Shown: positions 48,712 to 57,784 of the stretch, piece after piece
Position numbering within the stretch: the stretch's first letter is position 1
How the letters are laid out: each line of letters starts with the position of its first letter
Origin: Actinacidiphila guanduensis
GTDB taxonomy: Bacteria; Actinomycetota; Actinomycetes; Streptomycetales; Streptomycetaceae
Reading direction: 5' to 3'
DNA: 64,000 nt
Assembly (NCBI RefSeq): GCF_900103985.1
Contig: NZ_FNIE01000009.1
Span: 186,001-250,000 of the forward strand
Notes under the pieces: model-generated
Databases searched by the model: none
What the model saw: the letters and a program-made list of their open reading frames with translations, nothing else
What the model was told of the DNA's origin: nothing
Program-made: the position numbers and the translations under genes

Positions 48712-49271
48712 TGACTGCCACCACTACCGCGCCCCGGCTGAAGGTGCGCTACCGCGAGGAGATCGCGGGCAAGATGCGTGACGAGTTCCACTACGAGAAC
48801 GTCATGCAGATCCCCGGTCTCACCAAGATCGTGGTCAACATGGGTGTGGGCGACGCCGCCCGCGACTCCAAGCTGATCGAGGGCGCCATCCGCGACCTCG
48901 CCACGATCACCGGCCAGAAGCCGCAGGTCACCAAGGCCCGCAAGTCCATCGCGCAGTTCAAGCTGCGCGAGGGCCAGCCGATCGGTGCCCACGTCACGCT
49001 CCGCGGCGACCGCATGTGGGAGTTCCTGGACCGGCTGCTGTCGCTGGCGCTGCCGCGTATCCGCGACTTCCGCGGCCTGTCGCCCAAGCAGTTCGACGGG
49101 CGGGGCAACTACACCTTCGGTCTCACGGAGCAGGTCATGTTCCACGAGATCGACCAGGACAAGATCGACCGGGTCCGGGGCATGGACATCACCGTGGTCA
49201 CCACGGCGACCAACGACGACGAGGGCCGCGCCCTGCTTCGTCACCTCGGCTTCCCGTTCAAGGAGAACTGA
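48711..49271 (+). CDS. rplE: 50S ribosomal protein L5
   Basis: The 186-residue L5 binds 5S rRNA and contacts P-site tRNA. It carries VMQIPGLTKIVVNMGVGDA and the LPRIRDFRGLSPKQFDGRGNY segment. It is coupled to rplX upstream and lies two bases from the rpsN-type gene. Confidence 0.98.
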   Translation: MTATTTAPRLKVRYREEIAGKMRDEFHYENVMQIPGLTKIVVNMGVGDAARDSKLIEGAIRDLATITGQKPQVTKARKSIAQFKLREGQPIGAHVTLRGDRMWEFLDRLLSLALPRIRDFRGLSPKQFDGRGNYTFGLTEQVMFHEIDQDKIDRVRGMDITVVTTATNDDEGRALLRHLGFPFKEN

Positions 49272-49273
49272 CC

Positions 49274-49459
49274 GTGGCGAAGAAGGCTCTGATTGCCAAG
49301 TCGGCTCGCAAGCCCAAGTTCGCTGTGCGCGCGTACAACCGCTGCCAGCGCTGTGGCCGGCCGCACTCCGTCTACCGCAAGTTCGGCCTGTGCCGGGTGT
49401 GCCTCCGCGAGATGGCGCACCGTGGCGAGCTGCCGGGCGTGACCAAGAGCTCCTGGTAG
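49274..49459 (+). CDS. rpsZ: 30S ribosomal protein S14, zinc-binding (type Z)
   Basis: The 61-residue S14 has a zinc knuckle, Cys24-Cys27 and Cys40-Cys43 (CQRC and CRVC). Actinobacteria often have a second, zinc-free S14 elsewhere that replaces it under zinc limitation; this copy is the zinc-dependent one. GTG is the start. It sits between rplE and rpsH in the spc operon. Confidence 0.97.
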   Translation: MAKKALIAKSARKPKFAVRAYNRCQRCGRPHSVYRKFGLCRVCLREMAHRGELPGVTKSSW

Positions 49460-49596
49460 TCGGACCTCACCTCCGACCACCGGACCGAACCACTACGCCG
49501 TAGGTCCCCGCACCACACCCGCCCCCGGCCGCCCGGCCGGGGGAGAGGGACGGAGCAGACAGGAAACCCCGGCGAGAGAGGCCCAGGGCCAAACTC

Positions 49597-49995
49597 ATGA
49601 CCATGACAGACCCCATCGCAGACATGCTCACCCGTCTGCGGAACGCGAACTCGGCGTACCACGACGAGGTCGTGATGCCGTTCAGCAAGATCAAGTCGCA
49701 CATTGCGGAGATCCTCCAGCAGGAGGGCTACATCACCGGCTGGAAGGTCGAGGAGGCGGAGGTCGGCAAGAACCTCGTCCTCGAGCTGAAGTTCGGCCCG
49801 AACCGCGAGCGCTCGATCGCCGGCATCAAGCGGATCAGCAAGCCTGGTCTGCGGGTCTACGCAAAGTCCACCAACCTGCCGAAGGTGCTCGGCGGCCTGG
49901 GCGTGGCGATCATCTCCACGTCGCACGGGCTGCTCACCGGCCAGCAGGCGCAGAAGAAGGGCGTGGGTGGGGAAGTCCTCGCCTACGTCTGGTAA
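49597..49995 (+). CDS. rpsH: 30S ribosomal protein S8
   Basis: The 132-residue S8 (TDPIADMLTRLRNANSAYHDEVVMP, ending GVGGEVLAYVW) binds the central domain of 16S rRNA. In E. coli it represses the spc operon. A second ATG two codons in is an equally possible start. The 137-base spacer upstream has no clear hairpin. Confidence 0.97.
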   Translation: MTMTDPIADMLTRLRNANSAYHDEVVMPFSKIKSHIAEILQQEGYITGWKVEEAEVGKNLVLELKFGPNRERSIAGIKRISKPGLRVYAKSTNLPKVLGGLGVAIISTSHGLLTGQQAQKKGVGGEVLAYVW

Positions 49996-50016
49996 CCGGG
50001 AAAGAGAGGTAGAGCA

Positions 50017-50556
50017 ATGTCGCGTATCGGCAAGCTGCCCATCTCGGTTCCCGCCGGAGTGGACGTCACCATCGACGGCCGGACGGTCGCGGTGAAGGGC
50101 CCCAAGGGCTCGCTCACCCACACCGTCGCCGCGCCGATCGAGATCGCACGGGGCGAGGACGGCACGCTGCTCGTCACCCGCCCCAACGACGAGCGTGTCT
50201 CGAAGGCCCTGCACGGCCTGTCCCGCACGCTGGTGGCGAACATGATCACCGGCGTGACCGCGGGCTACAGCAAGGCGCTCGAGATCAGCGGTGTCGGCTA
50301 CCGCGTCCAGGCGAAGGGCTCCGCCCTGGAGTTCGCGCTGGGCTACAGCCACCCGATCCTCGTCGAGGCCCCCGAGGGCATCTCCTTCAAGGTCGAGTCG
50401 CCGACGAAGTTCTCCGTCGAGGGCATCGACAAGCAGAAGGTCGGCGAGGTGGCGGCCAACATCCGCAAGCTGCGCAAGCCCGACCCGTACAAGGCCAAGG
50501 GCGTCAAGTACGCGGGCGAGGTCATCCGCCGCAAGGTCGGAAAGGCTGGTAAGTAG
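50017..50556 (+). CDS. rplF: 50S ribosomal protein L6
   Basis: The 179-residue L6 consists of two similar domains, starting SRIGKLPISVPAGVDVTIDG and ending in the conserved PDPYKAKGVKYAGEVIRRKVGKAGK. It lies near the GTPase-associated centre. aagagaggt upstream serves as the ribosome binding site. It precedes rplR by two bases. Confidence 0.98.
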   Translation: MSRIGKLPISVPAGVDVTIDGRTVAVKGPKGSLTHTVAAPIEIARGEDGTLLVTRPNDERVSKALHGLSRTLVANMITGVTAGYSKALEISGVGYRVQAKGSALEFALGYSHPILVEAPEGISFKVESPTKFSVEGIDKQKVGEVAANIRKLRKPDPYKAKGVKYAGEVIRRKVGKAGK

Positions 50557-50558
50557 CC

Positions 50559-50942
50559 ATGGCATACGGTGTGAAGATCGCCAAGGGCAAGGCGTACAAG
50601 GGTGCGGCGCTCAAGCGCCGGCACATCCGGGTGCGCAAGCGCGTCAACGGTACGGCCGAGCGTCCGCGCCTGGTCGTCACGCGGTCCAACCGCGGCATCG
50701 TTGCGCAGGTGATCGACGACCTCGCGGGCCACACGCTCGCGTCGGCGTCGACCCTCGACGCGTCCATCCGCGGCACCGAGGGCGACAAGAGCGCCAAGGC
50801 CAAGCAGGTCGGCCAGCTCGTGGCCGAGCGTGCCAAGGCCAAGGGCGTCGAGGCTGTCGTGTTCGACCGGGGCGGCAACCAGTACGCGGGGCGGATCGCC
50901 GCTCTCGCGGACGCCGCCCGCGAGGCCGGACTGAAGTTCTGA
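50559..50942 (+). CDS. rplR: 50S ribosomal protein L18
   Basis: The 127-residue L18 (RRHIRVRKRVNGTAERPRLVV, then GIVAQVIDDLAGHTLASAST) binds 5S rRNA with L5. It is close to rplF upstream and separated by 76 bases from rpsE. It has the usual form. Confidence 0.98.
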   Translation: MAYGVKIAKGKAYKGAALKRRHIRVRKRVNGTAERPRLVVTRSNRGIVAQVIDDLAGHTLASASTLDASIRGTEGDKSAKAKQVGQLVAERAKAKGVEAVVFDRGGNQYAGRIAALADAAREAGLKF

Positions 50943-51018
50943 ACCGCCCGTCGCTGCAGCGGCCCCGCGCCGCTGCGTTGCTAGCGGAAAACGCGTTCAA
51001 CAGGGAGAGGTAATTCCA

Positions 51019-51624
51019 ATGGCTGGACCCCAGCGCCGCGGCAGCGGTGCCGGTGGCGGCGAGCGACGGGACCGCAAGGACCGGCGGGACGGCGGCCAGC
51101 AGGCCGAGAAGACCGCATACGTCGAGCGGGTCGTCGCGATCAACCGCGTCGCCAAGGTTGTGAAGGGTGGTCGTCGCTTCAGCTTCACCGCGCTGGTCGT
51201 GGTGGGCGACGGTGACGGCACCGTCGGTGTCGGCTACGGCAAGGCCAAGGAGGTGCCGGCCGCCATCGCCAAGGGTGTGGAGGAGGCCAAGAAGCACTTC
51301 TTCAAGGTCCCCCGTATCCAGGGCACCATCCCGCACCCCATCCAGGGCGAGAAGGCCGCGGGTGTCGTGCTGCTCAAGCCGGCGTCCCCCGGTACCGGTG
51401 TGATCGCCGGTGGCCCGGTGCGCGCCGTGCTGGAGTGCGCGGGCATCCACGACGTGCTGTCCAAGAGCCTCGGCTCGGACAACGCGATCAACATCGTGCA
51501 CGCCACGGTGGCCGCGCTCCAGGGCCTGCAGCGGCCCGAGGAGATCGCCGCCCGCCGCGGTCTGCCGATCGAGGACGTCGCGCCCGCGGCCCTGCTGCGC
51601 GCGCGTGCCGGGGTGGGTGTCTGA
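51019..51624 (+). CDS. rpsE: 30S ribosomal protein S5
   Basis: The 201-residue S5 has the double-stranded RNA-binding N-terminal domain (YVERVVAINRVAKVVKGGRRF, spectinomycin loop unchanged) and the C-terminal fold. The first 30 residues are a Gly/Arg-rich extension typical of actinobacteria. The stop overlaps rpmD by one base. Confidence 0.98.
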   Translation: MAGPQRRGSGAGGGERRDRKDRRDGGQQAEKTAYVERVVAINRVAKVVKGGRRFSFTALVVVGDGDGTVGVGYGKAKEVPAAIAKGVEEAKKHFFKVPRIQGTIPHPIQGEKAAGVVLLKPASPGTGVIAGGPVRAVLECAGIHDVLSKSLGSDNAINIVHATVAALQGLQRPEEIAARRGLPIEDVAPAALLRARAGVGV

Positions 51625-51806
51625 TGGCGCGCCTGAAGGTCACCCAGACCAAGTCCTACATCGGCAGCAAGCAGAACCACCGTGACACCCTGCGCTCGCT
51701 CGGCCTGAAGCGGCTGAACGACGTGGTGGTCAAGGAGGACCGCCCGGAGATCCGCGGCATGGTCCACACCGTCCGCCACCTCGTCACGGTCGAGGAGGTC
51801 GACTGA
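51624..51806 (+). CDS. rpmD: 50S ribosomal protein L30
   Basis: The 60-residue L30 (ARLKVTQTKSYIGSKQNHRDTL, ending HLVTVEEVD) is coupled to rpsE upstream by a TGATG overlap and lies two bases before rplO. The size and sequence are canonical. Confidence 0.97.
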   Translation: MARLKVTQTKSYIGSKQNHRDTLRSLGLKRLNDVVVKEDRPEIRGMVHTVRHLVTVEEVD

Positions 51807-51808
51807 TC

Positions 51809-52261
51809 ATGGGCGACAACCCGATCAAGATCCACAACCTGCGTCCGGCCCCCGGCGCCAAGACCGCGAAGACCCGTGTCGGTCGCGGTGAGGCGTCCAA
51901 GGGCAAGACGGCCGGTCGTGGCACCAAGGGCACCAAGGCCCGCTACCAGGTTCCCGAGCGCTTCGAGGGCGGGCAGATGCCGCTGCACATGCGGCTGCCC
52001 AAGCTCAAGGGCTTCAAGAACCCGTTCCGCACCGAGTACCAGGTGGTGAACCTGGACAAGCTCGCCGCCCTGTACCCCGAGGGCGGGGAGGTCACCGTGG
52101 CCGACCTGGTCGCCAAAGGTGCCGTGCGCAAGAACCAGCTCGTCAAGGTGCTCGGCACCGGCGAGGTGTCGGTGGCGCTCCAGGTGACCGTGGACGCGGT
52201 CTCCGGCTCCGCGCGTGAGAAGATCACCGCGGCCGGCGGCACCGTCACCGAGCTCGTCTGA
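51809..52261 (+). CDS. rplO: 50S ribosomal protein L15
   Basis: The 150-residue L15 has the Gly/Arg/Lys-rich N terminus that threads into 23S rRNA (HNLRPAPGAKTAKTRVGRGEASKGKTAGRGTKG) and a compact C-terminal domain. It is the last gene before a strong terminator, so secY has its own promoter or depends on read-through. Confidence 0.98.
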   Translation: MGDNPIKIHNLRPAPGAKTAKTRVGRGEASKGKTAGRGTKGTKARYQVPERFEGGQMPLHMRLPKLKGFKNPFRTEYQVVNLDKLAALYPEGGEVTVADLVAKGAVRKNQLVKVLGTGEVSVALQVTVDAVSGSAREKITAAGGTVTELV

Positions 52262-52277
52262 GCACCATGCACCACCC

Positions 52278-52325
52278 GACCGGGGGCGCCCAGAAACTTC
52301 GGGGCGCTCCCGGTCGTTCCTTTCT
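52278..52325 (+). terminator. spc operon terminator after rplO
   Basis: gaccgggggcgccc pairs with ggggcgctcccggtc around a nine-base loop, followed by gttcctttct. It lies 17 bases after the rplO stop. The following 130 bases up to secY contain a less GC-rich stretch likely to carry the secY promoter. Confidence 0.8.
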
Positions 52326-52455
52326 GTGAATTTTCCCCGGCCGATGGGTCATTCCGCGCGGGGGCACCGCGCCGGTAAGGTGACTGGGCCCGTATCCGTC
52401 AGAAATCTCATCCGTGACGTCCTTCCGCCGTGGCGCGGGGGGTGCAGGAGGCACC

Positions 52456-53772
52456 GTGCTCACCGCGTTCGCCCGGGCGTTCAGGACGCCCGACCTGCGC
52501 AAGAAGCTGCTCTTCACGCTGGCCATCATCGTGGTCTACCGGCTGGGCGCGCACGTCCCGGTGCCCGGCATCGACTTCGGCGTGGTCAATGACTGCGTGA
52601 AGCAGACCAAGGGCAACAACAGCCTCTTCGGCCTGGTCAACATGTTCAGCGGCGGCGCGCTGCTCCAGCTGACGATCTTCGCGCTCGGGATCATGCCGTA
52701 CATCACGGCGAGCATCATCCTGCAGCTGCTGACGGTGGTCATCCCGCGCCTCGAGGCCCTCAAGAAGGAGGGCCAGGCCGGCACCACGAAGATCACCCAG
52801 TACACCCGGTACCTGACGGTCGCGCTCGCGGTGCTGCAGGGCACCGGCCTGGTGGCCACCGCCCGCTCCGGCAACCTCTTCTCGACCTGCACCCAGGGCA
52901 ACGACATCGTGCCCAACCAGTCGATCTTCACCACGGTCACGATGGTGACCTGCATGACCGCGGGCACCGTGATGATCATGTGGCTCGGCGAGCTGATCAC
53001 CGACCGCGGTATCGGCAACGGCATGTCGATCCTGATGTTCGTCTCCATCGCCGCCGGCTTCCCCGGCTCGCTGTGGGGCATCAAGGTCTCCGGCACCATC
53101 GCCGGCGGCTGGGTGGAGTTCATCGCGGTGATCCTGATCGGCCTGGCGATGGTCGGCCTGGTGGTCTTCGTCGAGCAGGCCCAGCGGCGGATCCCGGTGC
53201 AGTACGCCAAGCGCATGATCGGCCGCCGCTCGTACGGCGGCACCTCGACCTACATCCCGCTCAAGGTGAACCAGGCGGGTGTGATCCCGGTCATCTTCGC
53301 CTCGTCGCTGCTCTACATCCCCGCGCTGATCGTCCAGTTCTCCGGCTCGACCGCGGGCTGGGCGCAGTGGATCTCGCGGAACTTCACCAAGGGCGACCAC
53401 CCGGCCTACATGGCGGCCTACTTCCTGCTGATCGTCTTCTTCGCCTTCTTCTACGTGGCCATCTCGTTCAACCCCGAAGAAGTTGCGGACAACATGAAGA
53501 AGTATGGTGGGTTCATTCCCGGCATCCGGGCCGGTCGTCCCACCGCCGAGTACCTGAGTTACGTGCTCAACCGCATCACGTGGCCGGGTTCGCTGTACCT
53601 GGGCCTCATCGCCCTCGTTCCGACGGTCGCGATCGCGATCTTCAACGGGAGCAACGGCAACTTCCCTCTGGGTGGCACCAGCATCCTCATCATCGTCGGT
53701 GTGGGTCTGGAGACCGTGAAGCAGATCGAAAGCCAGCTCCAGCAGCGTAACTACGAAGGGTTCCTCCGCTGA
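52456..53772 (+). CDS. secY: Protein translocase channel subunit SecY
   Basis: The 438-residue polytopic membrane protein (ten helices) forms the Sec channel. GTG 52456 with AGGAGG upstream gives the family start LTAFARAFRTPDLRKKLLFT; an upstream ATG is not supported. Conserved cytosolic loops include YGGTSTYIPLKVNQAGVIPVIFASS. The stop overlaps the adk start by one base. Confidence 0.98.
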   Translation: MLTAFARAFRTPDLRKKLLFTLAIIVVYRLGAHVPVPGIDFGVVNDCVKQTKGNNSLFGLVNMFSGGALLQLTIFALGIMPYITASIILQLLTVVIPRLEALKKEGQAGTTKITQYTRYLTVALAVLQGTGLVATARSGNLFSTCTQGNDIVPNQSIFTTVTMVTCMTAGTVMIMWLGELITDRGIGNGMSILMFVSIAAGFPGSLWGIKVSGTIAGGWVEFIAVILIGLAMVGLVVFVEQAQRRIPVQYAKRMIGRRSYGGTSTYIPLKVNQAGVIPVIFASSLLYIPALIVQFSGSTAGWAQWISRNFTKGDHPAYMAAYFLLIVFFAFFYVAISFNPEEVADNMKKYGGFIPGIRAGRPTAEYLSYVLNRITWPGSLYLGLIALVPTVAIAIFNGSNGNFPLGGTSILIIVGVGLETVKQIESQLQQRNYEGFLR

Positions 53773-54437
53773 TGCGAATCGTCCTGGTCGGGCCCCCGGG
53801 CGCCGGGAAGGGGACGCAGGCCGCGTTCCTCGCCAAGAACCTCTCGATCCCGCACATCTCCACGGGCGACCTGTTCCGCGCGAACATCAGCCAGGGCACC
53901 GATCTGGGCAAGCAGGCCAAGGCGTACATGGACGCCGGCAACCTGGTGCCCGACGAGGTCACCATCGGCATGGCGGAGGACCGGCTCGACCAGGCGGACG
54001 CCGCCGACGGCTTCCTGCTGGACGGCTTCCCGCGCAACGAGCAGCAGGCCCGGGCGCTGGACGCCTACCTTGCCCGGCACGGCATCGCGCTGGACGGCGT
54101 GCTCGACCTGGAGGTCCCCGAGGACGAGGTGGTCAAGCGGATCGCCGGCCGCCGGATCTGCCGCAACGACAGCGCGCACGTCTTCCACGTGGAGAACCAG
54201 AAGCCCGCGGTCGAGGGCGTGTGCGACATCTGCGGCGGCGAGCTCTACCGGCGCGACGACGACGCCCCGGACAAGGTGCGCAACCGGCTCGAGGTCTACC
54301 ACCGCGAGACCGAGCCGATCATCGACTACTACCGCAAGCAGGACCTGGTGGTCACCATCTCCGCCCTCGGCCCAGTGGCCGAGGTCACCCGGCGGGCGAT
54401 GGCGGCCCTGCGCGCGGGCAGCGAGCGCCCGGCCTGA
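53772..54437 (+). CDS. adk: Adenylate kinase
   Basis: The 221-residue long-form enzyme interconverts ATP + AMP and 2 ADP. The P-loop GPPGAGKGTQ begins at residue 7, and DGFPRNEQQA is the conserved AMP/LID-side motif. The LID domain carries ICRND and GVCDICGGELY, which suggests a structural zinc site. It is coupled to secY, as in most actinobacteria. Confidence 0.98.
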   Translation: MRIVLVGPPGAGKGTQAAFLAKNLSIPHISTGDLFRANISQGTDLGKQAKAYMDAGNLVPDEVTIGMAEDRLDQADAADGFLLDGFPRNEQQARALDAYLARHGIALDGVLDLEVPEDEVVKRIAGRRICRNDSAHVFHVENQKPAVEGVCDICGGELYRRDDDAPDKVRNRLEVYHRETEPIIDYYRKQDLVVTISALGPVAEVTRRAMAALRAGSERPA

Positions 54438-54620
54438 GCCGCCGGCGCAGGTGAACGAGCGGTATACGGCCGTGGTGCCCCGAGCGGGCGCCACGGCCGT
54501 ATGGTTGAAGGCACGTACGGCAGGTGCACGGCAACGCGGCGGCCCGGGGGAGCCCCGGACGCGGCGGCCGGCGGCACGCCGGCAGACCCACGGCAGGTAG
54601 AGGGAAGGGCTCAGTCCGCG

Positions 54621-55457
54621 ATGGTGGAGATCAAGACCCCGGAGCAGATCGCCAGGATGCGCGCGGCCGGGCTGGTCGTCGCGGCGATCCACGAGGCGAC
54701 CCGGGCGGCTGCGGTGCCCGGCGTCACCACCAAGGACCTGGACGAGATCGCCGCGAAGGTGATCGCCGACCACGGCGCCAAGCCCAACTTCCTCGGCTAC
54801 GGCGGCTTCCCCGCCAGCATCTGCACCTCGGTCAACGACGTGGTGGTGCACGGCATCCCGGACCGGGTGACCGTGCTGAAGGACGGCGACATCATCGCCA
54901 TCGACGCCGGCGCCATCGTGGACGGCTGGCACGGCGACGCCGCCTTCACCACCCTGGTCGGCACCGGGCACGACCCGCAGCTCGCCGAGCTGAGCCGGGT
55001 CACCGAGGAGTCCATGTGGGCCGGCATCGCCGCCTTCCGCAAGGGCAACCGGCTGGACGACATCTCGCACGCCATCGAGTCCTACATCCGCCGCCAGCCC
55101 CGCCCGGCGTCCGGCAAGTACGGCATCGTGGAGGGCTACGGCGGCCACGGCATCGGCAGCGCCATGCACATGGACCCGCACCTGCTCAACTACGTCACCA
55201 AGAAGCGCGGCCGCGGCATCCGCCTGGTGCCCGGCCTGTGCCTGGCGATCGAGCCGATGGTGACGCTGGGCACCCCGCACACCCACGTGCTCGAGGACGA
55301 GTGGACGGTGAAGTCCGACGACGGCTCCTGGTCGGCGCACTGGGAGCACACCGTGGCCCTCACCGAGGACGGCCCGCTGGTGCTGACCGCGCCGGACGGC
55401 GGCCGGGCCAAGCTCGCCGAGTTCGGCGTCACCGCCGCGCCCGATCCGCTCGCATAG
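54621..55457 (+). CDS. map: Methionine aminopeptidase type I
   Basis: The 278-residue pita-bread metalloenzyme removes N-terminal methionine. Metal and substrate ligands are visible in DAGAIVDGWHGDAAFT, GYGGHGIGSAMHMDP and IEPMVTLG. ATG 54621 follows agggaagggctcagtccgcg. It lies 183 bases after adk; that spacer includes an aacgagcggtatacggccgt stretch that may carry a promoter. Confidence 0.97.
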   Translation: MVEIKTPEQIARMRAAGLVVAAIHEATRAAAVPGVTTKDLDEIAAKVIADHGAKPNFLGYGGFPASICTSVNDVVVHGIPDRVTVLKDGDIIAIDAGAIVDGWHGDAAFTTLVGTGHDPQLAELSRVTEESMWAGIAAFRKGNRLDDISHAIESYIRRQPRPASGKYGIVEGYGGHGIGSAMHMDPHLLNYVTKKRGRGIRLVPGLCLAIEPMVTLGTPHTHVLEDEWTVKSDDGSWSAHWEHTVALTEDGPLVLTAPDGGRAKLAEFGVTAAPDPLA

Positions 55458-55513
55458 GCGTCCGCCCCGGTCCCCGGGGTTGGCGATCACCCGGCGTGGG
55501 CATACTCCCCGGA

Positions 55514-55543
55514 TTCGTGTTTCTGCTCGGTGTCGCGTAGACT
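55514..55543 (+). promoter_or_regulatory. infA: Probable infA operon promoter
   Basis: A TAGACT -10 box at 55538-55543 is preceded at 18 bp by TTCGTG, a weak -35. It lies about 70 bases before infA and after the map gene, where a new operon (infA-rpmJ-rpsM-rpsK) begins. Confidence 0.5.
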
Positions 55544-55613
55544 CATACGTCGGCCCCGCGTGTCTTCCGGCATGTCCGGAGCCGACCCCGGTAGCCGATC
55601 CCGAAAGTAGGAC

Positions 55614-55835
55614 ATGGCCAAAAAGCAAGGCGCCATCGAGATCGAGGGCACCGTGATCGAGTCTCTGCCGAACGCGATGTTCAAGGTGGAACTGCAGAAC
55701 GGTCACAAGGTCCTCGCGCACATCAGCGGCAAGATGCGGATGCACTACATCCGTATCCTCCCGGATGACCGGGTCGTCGTGGAGCTGTCTCCCTACGACC
55801 TGACGCGCGGACGGATCGTCTACCGATACAAGTAG
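55614..55835 (+). CDS. infA: Translation initiation factor IF-1
   Basis: The 73-residue OB-fold protein (AKKQGAIEIEGTVIESLPNAMFKVELQNGHKVLAHISGKMR) binds the A site during initiation. The start is fixed by AKKQGAIE. It precedes rpmJ by 28 bases. Confidence 0.98.
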   Translation: MAKKQGAIEIEGTVIESLPNAMFKVELQNGHKVLAHISGKMRMHYIRILPDDRVVVELSPYDLTRGRIVYRYK

Positions 55836-55863
55836 ATCTCACGACCCGGAGAACCTCAATTCC

Positions 55864-55977
55864 ATGAAGGTCAAGCCGAGCGTCAAGAAGATCTGCGACA
55901 AGTGCAAGGTGATCCGCCGCCACGGCCGGGTCATGGTCATCTGCGACAACCTGCGCCACAAGCAGCGCCAGGGCTGA
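55864..55977 (+). CDS. rpmJ: 50S ribosomal protein L36, zinc-binding
   Basis: The 37-residue L36 has the zinc ligands Cys11, Cys14, Cys27 and His32 (KICDKCKVIRRHGRVMVICDNLRHKQRQG), so it is the zinc-containing C+ form. It lies between infA and rpsM. A 186-base spacer to rpsM shows nothing distinctive. Confidence 0.97.
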   Translation: MKVKPSVKKICDKCKVIRRHGRVMVICDNLRHKQRQG

Positions 55978-56163
55978 CGCCCGCAGACCACCCCTGCATC
56001 CCGCAGATTCTTCGCGCGACGCACGATACGTACATACGCAGCGCCCATCCCCTGCCGAAGGGGATGACACCCCCGGAGGAGGCCGGGGACCCGTTCCGTA
56101 CCTGATACGGCGGAAGGGAACCGGAGCTGTGGAAGACCTCCGACATCATCAGGAGCCAACGAG

Positions 56164-56544
56164 ATGGCACGCCTTTCAGGCGTTGACCTCCCGCGTGAGA
56201 AGCGCGTGGAGATCGCCCTCACCTATGTCTTCGGCATCGGGCGCTCGCGCGCCCAGGAGATCCTGAAGAACACCGGTGTGAACCCCGACACCCGCGTCCG
56301 CGACCTCGCCGAGGACGACCTCGTCAAGATCGGCAAGTGGGTCGACGACAACTACACCACCGAGGGTGACCTGCGCCGCGAGATCCAGGCCGACATCCGC
56401 CGCAAGGTGGAGATCGGCTGCTACCAGGGTCTGCGCCACCGCCGGGGGCTGCCCGTGCACGGGCAGCGCACGCACACCAACGCCCGCACCCGCAAGGGCC
56501 CGCGTCGCGCGATCGCCGGCAAGAAGAAGCCGGGCAAGAAGTAG
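56164..56544 (+). CDS. rpsM: 30S ribosomal protein S13
   Basis: The 126-residue S13 (RLSGVDLPREKRVEIALTYVFGIGRSRAQEIL) has the helix-hairpin-helix RNA-binding region and the basic tail GQRTHTNARTRKGPRR that reaches the P site. It is the first gene of the alpha operon segment. Confidence 0.98.
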   Translation: MARLSGVDLPREKRVEIALTYVFGIGRSRAQEILKNTGVNPDTRVRDLAEDDLVKIGKWVDDNYTTEGDLRREIQADIRRKVEIGCYQGLRHRRGLPVHGQRTHTNARTRKGPRRAIAGKKKPGKK

Positions 56545-56613
56545 TCCGCAGCAGGACGCCGACCAGCGGTCTTCGCTGTAGGACCGACCACCTCCACCGG
56601 GAGAAACCAGGAC

Positions 56614-57018
56614 ATGCCTCCTAAGGGCCGTCAGGGCGCAGTCAAGAAGGTGCGCCGCAAGGAAAAGAAGAACGTCGCTCACGGTCACGCGCACATCAAG
56701 AGCACGTTCAACAACACCATCGTCTCGATCACCGACCCGCAGGGCAACGTGATCTCCTGGGCCTCCGCCGGCCACGTCGGCTTCAAGGGCTCGCGCAAGT
56801 CCACCCCCTTCGCCGCGCAGATGGCCGCCGAGTCGGCCGCCCGCCGCGCGCAGGAGCACGGCATGCGCAAGGTGGACGTCTTCGTGAAGGGCCCCGGCTC
56901 CGGCCGGGAGACCGCGATCCGCTCCCTCCAGGCCACCGGCCTCGAGGTGGGCTCGATCCAGGACGTCACCCCGACCCCGCACAACGGCTGCCGCCCGCCG
57001 AAGCGCCGCCGCGTCTGA
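56614..57018 (+). CDS. rpsK: 30S ribosomal protein S11
   Basis: The 134-residue S11 (NVAHGHAHIKSTFNNTIVSITD, ending TPTPHNGCRPPKRRRV) forms part of the 30S platform. The C-terminal HNGCRPPKRRRV is the family signature. It is followed within 26 bases by rpsD. Confidence 0.98.
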   Translation: MPPKGRQGAVKKVRRKEKKNVAHGHAHIKSTFNNTIVSITDPQGNVISWASAGHVGFKGSRKSTPFAAQMAAESAARRAQEHGMRKVDVFVKGPGSGRETAIRSLQATGLEVGSIQDVTPTPHNGCRPPKRRRV

Positions 57019-57044
57019 CCAGCTGATACAGGAGAACCGAGACA

Positions 57045-57671
57045 ATGGCGCGTTACACCGGGGCCGACTGCAAGCGTTGCCGTCGGGAGAAGCAGAAGCT
57101 CTTCCTCAAGGGAGCGAAGTGCGAGAGCGCGAAGTGCCCGATCGAGATCCGTCCTTACCCCCCGGGTGAGCACGGACGCGGGCGCACCAAGGACAGCGAG
57201 TACCTGCTCCAGCTGCGCGAGAAGCAGAAGTGCGCGCGCATCTACGGTGTCCTCGAGAAGCAGTTCGTGAACTACTACAAGGAAGCGAACCAGAAGTCCG
57301 GCAAGACCGGTGAGAACCTTCTGCGCATCCTGGAGACCCGCCTCGACAACGTGGTGTACCGGGCCGGCTTCGCCAAGTCCCGCGACCACGCCCGTCAGCT
57401 GGTCCGGCACGGCCACATCACCGTCAACGGCCGCAAGACCGACATCCCGTCGGCCCGTGTCGCCGTGAACGACATCGTCGAGGTCCGCGAGTCCTCCCGC
57501 ACCCTCACCCCGTTCCAGGTGGCACAGGGCGAGGCCGGCGAGAAGACGGTGCCCGCGTGGCTGGAGGCCAACGCCGGCAACCTGCGGATCCTCGTGCACA
57601 GCCTGCCCGAGCGCCAGGTGATCGACACCCAGGTGCAGGAGCAGCTGATCGTCGAGCTCTACTCCAAGTAG
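57045..57671 (+). CDS. rpsD: 30S ribosomal protein S4, zinc-binding form
   Basis: The 208-residue S4 has an N-terminal zinc site (Cys9, Cys12, Cys26, Cys31: CKRC and CESAKC) and the S4 RNA-binding domain (RLDNVVYRAGFAKSRDHARQLVRHGHITVNG). S4 starts 30S assembly and often represses the alpha operon. In the well-studied Streptomyces I recall rpsD being elsewhere in the genome and lacking these cysteines, so its presence here between rpsK and rpoA is a useful lineage marker. Confidence 0.96.
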   Translation: MARYTGADCKRCRREKQKLFLKGAKCESAKCPIEIRPYPPGEHGRGRTKDSEYLLQLREKQKCARIYGVLEKQFVNYYKEANQKSGKTGENLLRILETRLDNVVYRAGFAKSRDHARQLVRHGHITVNGRKTDIPSARVAVNDIVEVRESSRTLTPFQVAQGEAGEKTVPAWLEANAGNLRILVHSLPERQVIDTQVQEQLIVELYSK

Positions 57672-57784
57672 TCCCGGAGCAGGCTCGCCAGGGCAGGGCC
57701 GCCGCGGTACCACCGCGGCGGCCGTACCCTCGGTGGTACAGGGGGCGTCATATAGCGGGCGCCCACGACTGAAGGAACGAAGAC

